Shown here piece after piece: positions 24,301-36,300 of a stretch of DNA of 64,000 nucleotides. The DNA comes from Colius striatus (Eukaryota; Chordata; Aves; Coliiformes; Coliidae): NCBI RefSeq assembly GCF_028858725.1, contig NC_084781.1:2922513-2986512 (forward strand), in the 5' to 3' direction. The notes below the pieces were generated by a model. The model ran no database searches, was not told the DNA's origin, and saw only the letters and a list, made by a program, of their open reading frames with translations. A program made the translations under genes and the position numbers. Position 1 is the stretch's first letter; every line of letters starts with the position of its first letter.

Positions 24301-27300
24301 GATGGGAAGCAGATGAGGGTATTTAGTCTGGAGAAAAGGAGGCTGAGGGGAGACATCATCACTCTCTGCAACTCTCTGACAGGAGGCTGAACTGAGATGG
24401 GGTTGATCACCCAAGTAACGAGTGATAGGACAAGAGGAAATGGGCTCAAGTTGCCCCAGGGGAGGTTTAGACTGGAGCTGAGGCAGAACTGTTTCCCTGA
24501 GAGGGGTGTCAGCCCTGTGCCAGGCTGCCCAGGGAGCTGGGGCAGTGCCCAGCCCTGGAGGGATCCCAAAGCCGTGGAGCTGAGGTGCTGAGGGCCGTGG
24601 TGTAGTGCTGGGCTGGGCAGGGTGAGGGGAGGGCTGGGACTCAAGGAGCTTAAAAGTCTCATCCAATAGAAACAATTCTATGATTGTAGCTCTTCCCTCC
24701 CACTGATGTGCCCCGATTCCTCCTGCTTTTCCAAAGCAATGGGAGATGATGTACTTTTACATGTGTATATATATAAAAGTAATGTTTTTACTTCCCTGCA
24801 TGCTGGAAATGAACTCTCTGAGCTGATTTGTTTGCATATTTGGCAGAACCACGTTTAAAATATGCATCTTGGTACAAAAATAACAAGAGTGCTACCATCT
24901 ACAAATGAGGCAATGTCTTTCCCTGAAGGGAGAAAAAAACCTACCCCCTCAGCATCAGCATATTCCCTAAACACAGCTTTGCAGTGTCACGCTTTCCCTC
25001 CTTGCCAGAGGCAGAGCGTGCTCAGCTCCTCAGTGGGGAAGACATCACCCTTGCCACCCCCTGCCCGAGCATCCCATGCTCTCTGTGGGCTTGGCAATGT
25101 GAGGTTAGTGGTTGGACTGGATCTTAGAGGTCTTTTCCAAGTGTAATGACTCTGTGTGGAGACAATTTTCACCCCCCTGGAACCCCCCTCGCATCCTTTC
25201 TCCGCCCCCACCAGCACCTCAACCAACCACAGCAAGAAGGGGATGTGTGAGTTATTTCATCAGCATGGTGGGGTAAACCCCAGCTGGTGTCAGCTTGCAG
25301 GCTTTTCTGTCCCTCTCCCCTCCTTCCCTGGGAAATGTGACTTTGTGTCCCTGCCTGGGACTGTCCTTTCGTTCGGCCGGCGTGGGGAAGAGCAAGGGAC
25401 GGCAGTGTCTGAGATTCAAGAGATCTCCACACAAATTAAAACCTTTTATCAGCCCCTAATAGCTGTGCAAACTAATTATATTTGGGCCAAACTTTGCCAG
25501 CGACTCCCCCGAGGTATTATTATAAAAATCTGAGCTGTGGAAGCGCGTCCCCATTCTGTCAACACCGGGTCGCCTCAGCTACGGGAGACTCGGCTCCGGC
25601 TCCTTTTAGCTCCCGTGATGTGCTTTGCATAAGCCGCCGCAGTTGTTTTTGGGGAGGAGAGAGCCCGGGCTGGGCTGCCTCACGTGTGGCCCAGGTTTGC
25701 TGACACAAGGGCAGGGCTGGATGTGGGGGATGAGCAATGAGATCTGGATTTAGCCAAGCCCTGGGCAGCCCGGCTCGCTCTCCTGTGCCCATCGGCGTGG
25801 CCTCGGGGCTGCGGGTGTGTGAGCGGGGTAGCTCCATCTCTGGAGGGATGGGTCACCATGAGGATGTAGGGGAAAGCTGCCTGGGGAGCTGGTGGAGATG
25901 CTCAAACCCCTTCAGGCAGCTGATGGCAAGGAGCAGCAGAGGGAGGCAGTGTGACTGCCGTGAGGCTGCGTGTGGATGTGTTTCTTGGTGCCAGCACCTT
26001 GCTCAGGGCTTCTGGTGGTTTGGGAGCTGATTTCCACTCCCTGCTGCCCAATTTCTTTTTCTTGGCATCAATATTTTCTCCCTTCTTTCCCTTGTAATCT
26101 GCTGAGCTTGGCATGAGACAGGGCAAAGAGAGAGTCAGCAAAGGCCACGTGAAGGAATGCTTTGAGCCAAACTCCTTCTCCTGAAGGGAAGAAGGTTTTT
26201 GCCCCCCGCCACCGTTCCTCTGCCATCCTTGCACTCTGCCTCGGTACAGATTGCTGTCTAATGGGGTGGAGCTAGTGCAAGCACTCTCTATTAATGGAGC
26301 AGAATATAAACAGAATAAAGCCTTCATTTCCCGGGCTGTGATTTCATTATTAATATACTTTACAGTTCACAGGTTGTTCATTTGCTTCCATGTTTTCTCA
26401 GCTGGTGTAATCTGCGGCGCGGAGTGAGAAGAGTCATAAAATTCCCATTTCCAGTTGAATGTGCGTCCAATTCGCCGTGAAATGTTTCTCTCTGTCGTGA
26501 ATATTAAGTGCCCGAGGAGTCGGCAGCCGCAGGATTAGGCAGGGCAGGTTGCCAGCCCCGCTCCGTGTCCTGAGGGTGCAAGAGAGACGTGGGCGCAGGG
26601 AGGGAAAGGTGACGAGGCGAGGTCTAGGGATCGAAGGAAGGACCATGTGGTGAGGAGAGGGAAAGGAGGAGGAGAGAAAGAAAACGTGGGAAATACGCTG
26701 GAGAGGAGTTGGAGTTGGCTGCAAGGAGGGATGCGGTGGGTGAAGGGTGCTCTGAGGGAGCAGCCCTGTCCCGTGACCTTGATTTGATACTTGGCAGGGA
26801 AGACATTGCATCAAGTGTCTGCTCTGGCTTGTGAATCAGCTCTTGATGTCTGTGCTTGACCCAGGCTTTGAGGATTTGATCTTCCTCTAGCCTGAACATG
26901 GGTAGAAAGAGTTTCCTTGCCTCTGGTGTGGCTGAGAGACGCTGCTGCGCTCGTGTGGGCGAGGAGCTGAAATATGCTCGTGAGCTGGTGTTGCTCTGGC
27001 TGCCCTGGGACACCAGTGAGTAGCTCTAGAGCTGCAGGCATGTTGCACACACAGAAGAAGGGCTTGTCTTGTGAATTAGGGGGGAAAAAAGTCCCCCTCT
27101 GCTCTTGGTTACATGGCCAGCAGGAATAGGAATATGTCTGTGAGGAGGAAAGGCTGTGAGCCCTGGGGCTGTTTAGCCTGGAGAAGGGAAGGATGTGCAA
27201 TGACCTCATTAACACTTTTAAATACCCTAAAGGGTGGGTGTCAGGAGGATGAGGGGATCATTCAACCTTCTGTGGCAAAACAAGCAGTGCTCTAGGGCAG

Positions 27301-30300
27301 AGCAGCAGGAGTTTGGGTAGCTGGGGCAGGTGGTGCTTGCTGGGGCAAGCAGCCTGTGCCAGGGCCAGCAGTGCCACAGAGGGGTGTCCGCAGCTGCGGC
27401 ACCACGAGCACAGCTGGCAGAACATCTGGCCCTGTTGCTGCAGCTGGAGGCAGCGAGGGCCATGTGCCCGCTTCCCCCTCCCCTGCCCACCGTCCTGTCC
27501 TTGCCGTGGCAGCGTCACTGCCAGGGGGAAAGGGGCACAAAGCCTAAGCCAGGCTGTGGGGACAACTCGGGCACTGCTCAGGGCTGATGGCACAGCACTA
27601 TCTCCTTCTGACCCTTTGCTGAAATGAGTTCTGCCATGACTTCCTTCACTGCAGGGAAAAAAAATGCCTCTTCCTTCCCCATCTTCTCTCAGTCAAGTCA
27701 AGATAATAATAGTCTTTTTCTGATCCCCTGAACTCTCCCATCTGCTTGGTAAAACAATGGCAATTCTTTTTCCTCCTGGTCTCTCTCTCTCTGTGTCTTC
27801 CTCTCTTTTATTTTTATCCTCCTACAGTATAATTTAAAGCCAGAGCAATGCCATAGCCCTTGGGCTTTCCCCTTCCTGTAATACACTGCTCTTATTTGAA
27901 AAGGCTTTTCCCCATCAGAGCAGAACCTCTTGTTGTCCTCCCAGTGCCCATAGCGGGGCTGACACCTTCACAGGAGGCCTGGAGAGGGGACGACGGGCTG
28001 CAGTGAAGGGACTCAGCCCAGCCTCTGGTCCCTCTCTTCCCTCCCACTGCCTGCAGACCAGTGTCACCTATCCCTGCCAATCCTGCCGTGGCCCCCGTTC
28101 CCCATCTCCCCTCCCCAGGCTAGCAGCATCCCCACCAGCCCCCCGTACCCCCCAGCCATGCCCAGCCCATCCATCTCTCTGGCTGTGCGTTTCTCTGCCT
28201 TCTCTCAATCGGCTGCAGTATCGCGAATGATCCTCCAGAAATGGAGACATCAGTGCCATAAAACACGAGGGACACAGCAAGGCTGCTGGGCTGGAAAATA
28301 GCGCGTCTGCAGAAATAAAGATGGGCTAAAGATGATGGAGAGGCGACAGCAAGCCTCACCCTGCCACCATCCGCCTGGCTCCGGGGGCAAAGAGGGGTCA
28401 GGGGGTCCCAGGGGATGGAAAACATCCCCCTCCTGCAGAAAGCACAGCAGCAAGTGCATCTGGGAGCCACGTGCGAGGAGAAGCGGAGAGAAGGGAAAGT
28501 TTCCCAGATGCCTGTGACTTCTTGGGTGGATTTAGCCGACACTTGATGCTTATTTCTTTTCAGTCTAATGCCATTATGCCGCTTGCTTCCCGTCCTCGGG
28601 ATATTTCCTTAATGCGGCTGAAACGCAGCTTAGCTGAAGTTACAGCCGTTTAACGCTTTGGATTGCAATTGCTTCTTAAGAGCTTGTCCTACGGAGAAAG
28701 CCTTTGGGTTTCAATTCGTAGCCGGGAGGGACACTACGGACCCGGCCGCCTGCAGCTGTTTGTCAGGCAAATCCAGAGCAAAGTGGAGCGTCTGGAGTTT
28801 GGCAGAAGCCCAACGCGATGCCGGTGGCACCCGGGGGCGTGCGGCTCCCCTGGTGAGCCCCGTGACATTTTATCAGGTGCTTTTGCAAATAACCAAGCAG
28901 GAGCCACCTTGTTTCTTGGTGTGAGCTCCTCGCCAAGGCTTGCGAGCCGTGGCTTCTCCTGGAGACAGCGAGGGAAGCTGCCAGGAGCGGGACGGGCTCC
29001 AGCGAAGCCGAGTCGCGGAAGGATGTAACTGCGAAACCGAGCCCGCGCGTGTTTGTCTCAGCCGTTTCCTCCGGCGGCATCTGTCACTCTCCAACGTCTC
29101 GGTACCGGCACGGCAAATGACTTGAACACTACCCCACCGTACCCCCATCTGTCAGGCAGCCCCTCCAACAACACGTATGGGGCTGTACCTCACCGCTTCT
29201 CCAAAGCGACTCGCCGGAGAAGGCCGAGAGCCAAACAAACGGGACAAATTAAATCAAAAGCACAGCTTCGGCACCCAGGGGGAAAATGCACATCAGCTTT
29301 GACTTATTGCACGGCGCACGCTTACAAGAGAAAAGCAGCGGCTTTTGTCACTGCAAGGGGCCATGAAAAATGAATTAGGGCCGCTGCTGGGAGAGGGCAC
29401 GCACGAGAATCTTTCATTCTGGCGACGCTGTCCTCTCTCACCTTGCAAGCGTCAACGGGGAGAAGGATGGCGGAGGAGGAAGGAAGAGTAAGGGAAAGGA
29501 GAGAGGACTTGTTGTTGTGCGGCTTGTTGGGGGCTGCGGGAGGGAGAACAGGAGGAGTTTGGCTCAGGTGCCTCCAGAGTGATGCTCGGGTGGGATCACG
29601 GAGCTGGCCAGAGGTGCTGTGCCCTCGGGAGCTCTCTGGACAGGGCTTGGCTCCGTGGGAGCCTCGGTGTTTGGTTTCCGTGTGCCTTTTTGCGTGTGTT
29701 TCCTGCAAGGAGGCAGAAAAGCTGGGTGGGAGTTGTCTCAGTGCCAGTCACAGGCTCTGCCCAACCTTTGTGTAGGAGCAGCCATCCCTCCCGGTGCCAC
29801 CACCTCATCCTCTGAGCCGGTGGGTTCCGTGCTTGAGGTGATGCGAGGATATCGTTAAGGAGCAGCCCTCTAATGAGCCCCGCACCCATCTTTGCTACAG
29901 ACCTGACCCCACTTAGGCTCTGTGTGAACTGGAGCCATCGCAAATTCGCTCTAATGGAGCTGCACAGACCATCTGGGCCTTTTCCTGGGGCTCAGCATCC
30001 TTCCCAGCACCCCGGGAGAGGAGGCTGGGAGAGGCCGAGGATGGTCACTGCCTGTTCGCTCCCTGAGCTGCACACGAGTGAGCCCAGCTCTTCCCTTGGG
30101 CTGAAATAAAAGGGCTCATTCTTTATTCCGCTCGTTTGCTCCTGAGTTAGAGCCTCGTTCAAGGGTGGTTGGTCCCGAGTTGCTTTGTTTGGTTTCTTTA
30201 AATATTAATTTCCATAATCTTTTTATTTCCCAAGGAACTACTTCTCACAAACAAAGGCTTTGACGCTCCTCTTTTATTCCCGATAACAAATAAGTTGTCT

Positions 30301-33300
30301 GAGGCGCACAAACGCCTCGGCAGCAGCAACCACCGCGTGTGCAGCAGCCGCCTGACCGTGTGTAAAGACGGCTGGAGGAGCACAGAGGAGCAGGGAGAAG
30401 CATCCCTGAGGGGTCTGGGGTACCCCAGAAGCATCTGGCCGGGGAGGGAGGGCAGCGAGCCCGGCCGGTGCTGGGAAGGGCTGGTGCAGGCTGGGATCCC
30501 GATGCCGTTGCGTGGAGGGAGGCGTCTGTGACGTGCCTTTTCCGAGATGGAGGGTTTGAGAAGCGAAGGCCGAGAAGCACAATAGAAGATAGACTGCTTG
30601 TATCTCATTGTCTGGAGAATAGATGGGCTGCAGGCTCCCAGAGAATAGGAGCTGCCACTCAGGCGGCTTTAATAGAACAGGCGGCGGATAGATTTCAATA
30701 AAAGAAATGAGTATAAATATTGTTAGCGCAGAAGAGAGGGAAAGTGAGAAAGATCTTGTTTGATGAGCCACAGTGGGAAACTTTCAAGGACTTTTAAGCT
30801 AAAAACTCTTGACAATGGTGCTATAATGGGTGGCTGGGCCATGGTAGGCAGCACTGGCAAGGTGAGCGGCCCGGGCAGGCGTCCCCGGCAGCTTGGGGTG
30901 GGAGATCCGGCCCTGGACACGGGCCGTGCAGCTCCAGGAGAGGAACCTGGGTGTTCTGCTTGGGAACTAAACACGAGGCAGCAGTGTGCCCTTTGGTCAA
31001 GGCAGACAATGATGTTTTGGGGTGTATTGAGAAGAGTGTGGGCAGCAGGGCAAGGGAGGTTCTGCTCCCACTCTGCTCTGCCTTGGTGAGGCCTCATCTG
31101 GAGTCCTGTGTCCAGTTCCTGGGTCCCCAGCTCAAGAAGAACTGCTGGAGAGAGGCCAGTGCAGGGCCACCAAGATGCTGAAGGGACTGGAGCATCTGTG
31201 TGAGGAGGAAAGGCTGCGGGACCTGAGGCTGTTCAGCCTGGAGAAGAGAAGGCTGAGGGGGAACCTCATCAACACTTGTAAGTACTTCAAGACTGGATGT
31301 CAGGAGGATGGGGTGACACTTTTTTCTGCAGTGTCCAACAACAGACCCCTGTAAGCACAGTGCAGTCTTTGATAGGTGTTGTTCCTTTTTCTGAGGTTGT
31401 GGTCCTGAAACCTTGTGAAAAGGGAGGTAGGTTCATACCCTGTATCTGCTGTACTCGGGTCTTGTAGGTGTGCTCTGTAAAGGGATCCCCTCTCTATGGG
31501 AGGCACGGGTGGGAATGGGCTGGAGCTTGTGCTACAGGGATGTAATATTCACAAGAGGAGGAGAGGACCAAGCAGTGCTGGCCTGGGTCAATAGGGTAAT
31601 CTTAAAAATATCATCTTGGTAATGATTGCTCTGGGTGATTTCCAGCAGGTTAATTACCCCCAATCTTTCTGTGCCGGAGCATAGTCATGATAAGTTGGCA
31701 CCAGGGAGTTGGAAAGAGGGGGTTTGTGGAGGAGAAGCTTGTCTAGCCAGTGTCATTCGCCTGATCAAAAGAAAAAGGGAAAGGGAATTTCTGAACTGCC
31801 TGAACTTCATTCTATATGTGTTAATTAAGCAGTCAGGAGCGGCTAATACTGATTAATAAGAGTTGAAGAAAGTGCTTCCCCCACCTTCAGCCAAGCCACA
31901 TGCTGGAGGTAGCCTTAGGTAGCCTCGTCTTTACTCTCATCACCAGGGCCATCCTACCTGCTTTGAGAGCCCAGATTTGGGGCGATCCCTTCCCCACGCA
32001 GTGGGAGCCGAGCTGCCCGTGCGCTGCTCCTAAATCACCCTCCGTGCGCTTTCCCGTCCTGCCGCGGAGCAGAGGCGAAGCGCGTCTGGGGCTCTCACGA
32101 GTCGCTTCTCGTTACCTCTGTGTGTGTTAATTTATTCCCTGTAAAGAGTTGCAGGATGGCCCTCGCCAGCACACCGGGGTGACGTGGGGAGATGTACGAC
32201 TCTCGACTCGAGCGCGTCACCGGGAGCCGCGAGTCTGCGCGGTGTTAATTTTTATTGCCAGAAGCCGCCGTAAGTTGATAGCTCAGGAATGGCTGTAGGG
32301 GCTGTAATTAACTAGTTACTATTTCACCTCCAAAAGGAGCAATGTTTCACGCTCTTACTTTTACTTATCTGGAATCAGCCGCTGTCAACATCCGCTGAAG
32401 CCCGTATAAAGATTTATAGACCTTGGAGGTAAATATTGACTAATGGGCAGCTCGGCTTAATGTTCACCTTGAAGGACAATAAATTGTGCTATTGATTGAG
32501 GCGAGATGTCAATATCTGCATTGTTGTAAACATTTTAATAAAATTATCTCCATAAAATATTCCCCTTCTCCAGCCAAGGCTGGGCAGTCAGATCTGTGGC
32601 CGGCGAGCTCACAGGCAGGGCAGCACCTCGGGACCGGCCTGGGGATCTTGGAGAGCAAAACTCAGTGTGGGATGATTGCGTATGCCTTTGAGCTTTCGAG
32701 GTGGAAATATTGCACCCCGGTGTGAGGCGAGGGGAGTCGATGTGGGCACACGGCAGCAGGAACGATGCGCCATTGCTGCCGGGCGCTGCGTGCCGTGCTG
32801 CTCTGGTTGGCATGAGGTGCCTCCTGGCTGGGAGCAGGGGCAGGGACCTGCTTCCCCTTCCCTGAGGTTGTGTTTTGGGTTTGTATGGAGATCTGCAGAG
32901 TTGCAGGTCTGACAGAGCGAGCCTTAGATAGCACATGGAGGTCTGTGCACAGGCTCTTGATCATGGAGGGAGTGGATTCAGGCTCTGGTTTTTCATCTCC
33001 CCGGCTTGCACTGGGTTAGTTCATCATCTTTGGCTGATGAGCAAGGATTATGCTTTTGCCTAGTCCGTGGCTGCTCTGTTTCTGGCCTGTATTATATTAT
33101 TAGTATTAATAATAATAATGATGGGTGCTGGCTGTGCTGCTTTTCTAGCTCCTGAGGAGATGAGAGAGCTCTCCTGTTAATTCCTGCAATATTTCAGCTC
33201 CTAATTGTGCTCAAGCAGAGAGAGCCTTGAAAAGTTCTCACCATCAATTCTGGCAGAGCAGGACTGGTATCTCTGGGGAAGCTCCTGGAGCTGCAGGGCC

Positions 33301-36300
33301 AGCGTGCCCCCGGTGTCCCCGAGCTCTGGGTGCTTTCAGAGGTGGGGGGCTGCAGCAGTTGGGTGCCCATTGCATTGCTCCGGCCTCGGCTGAGCGGTGT
33401 GTGGAAACAAGGAGAGATAATCCACATCCAAACCAGGGCTGGGGTCTTACTCCTGAACCCAGGGAGCTGAGCTTCACCCAGAGCAGCATCAGTGACTCTG
33501 TGTGAGCTGGCATGTGAATAAATGTCCCTCCCACACCCGCCAGCCCCGGGGGACCCAACAGCCATGGCGACACGGGCACCCTGTTGCTCTCCATAAAGCG
33601 AGGTCTGCCCTTTACAGATCGTGTTTGCTTGGCCTCAGCCCTGCTCCCTGGGTCCCAACTATTTGTTTTGCTATTGCTGGCAGTCACTAATGAATGAGAT
33701 TTGTCCAACCATCAACACAGCTTCCCATTATAAACAGGCAAAACCTCAAAGGCCAGAGGCTGGAGTGGTTGGGCCATTACTCTCGGTCGGTGCCGGTGAG
33801 GTCCGGCAGCGAAGCGGCTTCAAGGGTCCCCTTTTCCTGCAAAGCCCCTTGTGCAGGAGGGGACAGGGGATGTGGTGGGTGTCCAGGTCATGTGGCAGGG
33901 CAGGGATCTCTCGTGTCACCTTGTTTCTTGAGATGCTGTAGCATCTAGCAGGGAAGGTGTTCCTAATGCCATCGTCATCACTATGTGAGCATGAAAACTA
34001 ACTGAATCATGGTGGGGGCAAAAGCAGGCATCAGCTGCGGTGCATTTTGGTCCAGGACACAGCTGTGTCCCGTCTTTGCTCCAGCTCTGGACCTGTTCTG
34101 GTCCAGGATGTGGGCTCTGTGTGTCAAGATTGATGAGGTGCAGCCAGAACCACACAGGCGCAGAGGCAGAGCCTTGAAAGCCCAAGCTCTCCATCGGCCG
34201 ATGGCCCTGAACTTCAGCGCTGTGCCAGTGCAGAGGAAGCCTTCATCTCCCAGTTTCCTGAGCTTTCACAGGTGCAAAGCTGACCCTTGCAGTTACATTA
34301 ACGAAGTCTTTGGTGGGGAATGAAAGGCTCTCGAGGCGCTTTGCTCCCAGATCAAACCGGGGCCGTGCGTGTGCTGCGGCTCGGCTGCGGAGCGGCTGGT
34401 TGCGGCGTGCCTGGGGAAGGGCTTCTGTTTCGTTGGGAAGCAGAGTGTTATCTGAGCCTGTGCACAAACCAGAGGGAGATTTGTGCGTGGAGCATCTGAA
34501 GGCCACCAGCTGTGTGGTTATTTTATCAGCAGGCAGCGCTGTGCTACAGAGAAGCCCATTCTAGGTCAGCCATAAAAGGGATTCTCACTTTTTTTCCCCC
34601 CCTTCTCCCTCCTCTCCTGCTTTTTTTGCAGGCTGGGTGGATGTAACGCTGCAATTTTTGTGTCTCCAAAGGATATTGATTTTGGGTAACGCCTTCATAT
34701 CTCACCCTTCCCTTGCACTAAGAACTGATGAGCTCAGCGGTTCTGACCGCGAGCCGCTCTGGTGGGAGTTTCGGTGCGGGGCTGAGGGCGTGGGTGGAGG
34801 TCAAGTTGCACCAGGGCAGGTTGAGATTGGAGCTGAGGCAGAAGTTTTTCCCTGAGAGGGGTGTCAGCCCTGTGCCAGGCTGCCCAGGGAGCTGGGGGAG
34901 CGCCCAGCCCTGGAGGGATCCCAAAGCCATGGAGCTGAGGTGCTGAGGGCCATGGGCAGGCTGAGAGGAGGTCTGGGGACTCCAGAAGCTTCAAACTCTT
35001 TTCCAACCCAAATGATTCTGTGAAAGGTATGATCCCAGTGGGTGCCCACCAGAGGAACCAGCCACGCTGAGCTCTGTGGGGGTGTTCCAGGGTCCTGCGT
35101 GTGAGCCCCCACGTCCACGTGCTCTGCAGACGGCGCGTGACCGTGCCCGCCGCCTGTGTACCGTGGCAGGGATGCTGTAAAAGCAGCAGCCAGTGGGATG
35201 CAGGCCCCGGCAGGAGCCTCCCACGTGTCTGTTTCGCACACACTTGCCAGGAGCGGGATGCACACGGTTGAGCAGCCGAGCGCGGCGAGCTGCAGCCCGG
35301 CGAGAAGCGAGGGCGGGCACGGCACTGCCCGCTTCCACCGATGGGTCCCTCAGGGACCAGGGACCTGTGCTCGGCCTCTCTGCCACTGGCACTCGCTCCC
35401 AGAAACAGCTGTCCAGAGCTAATTTATTTCCTAATGCTGCAGCAATGTTAATTTATAAATTACACTGGTAATTCGAGCTATTATTAATTTCAGATGGTGT
35501 AGGGCAAGCCTAATTAAAATATGACACCAATTGCCACACATATGTACCAAGGACTACAGTTCAAGATTTATAGGAGTATGAAGTGTGACACTGGTCTGGG
35601 AGATGCTTTGCTCAGTAATTACAGCATCTGGGCTACGTGAGATCTGACTGGGAGGTGTAAACAGAAGGAAGGGAGAAGTTGTCACGCACCCAGGCTGTGG
35701 TGGTGTTGCAACTGGTTTTTCAAGGTCTCTGACTGTTGTTTAAGAAAGAGTGGCTTGCTTGTAATTATTTAGTTAAAACTTCGTGTGGGGGGCTGCTGCT
35801 TCTGCAGCATCACACGTCTTTTTCCAGCCACAGCCTCAAATTTGACAGAATCACACAGAGTCGTGGGGATCTGAAGGAACTTGCAGAGCTCATCCAGCTC
35901 AATCCCCTGCTAAAGCAGGTTCCCCTCGATCAGGGGGCACAGGAACGTGTGCAGGTGGGTTTGGAAGCCTCCCTAGAAAGGAGATTCCACACCCTCCCTG
36001 GGCAGCTCCCTCTTTCTGACTGGGGAGCCCACAACTGGACACAGGACTCCAGATGAGGCCTCAGCAGCTGTGGCAGAGCAGAGAAAAGGGGAGCAGAAGC
36101 TCCCTGGCCCTGCTGCCCACACTCTGCTGGATGCCCCCAGGCTGCCGTTGGCTTCTTGCCCACGAGCCCACGTTGCTGCTCATGGTTAGTGTATTATCAG
36201 CCAGCACTGCCAGGTGCCTCTCCTGGAGCTGCTCTCCAGCAGGTCACCCCCAGCCTGTGCTGGCCCAGGGGGTTGTTCCTCCCCAGCTGCAGGACTCTGC

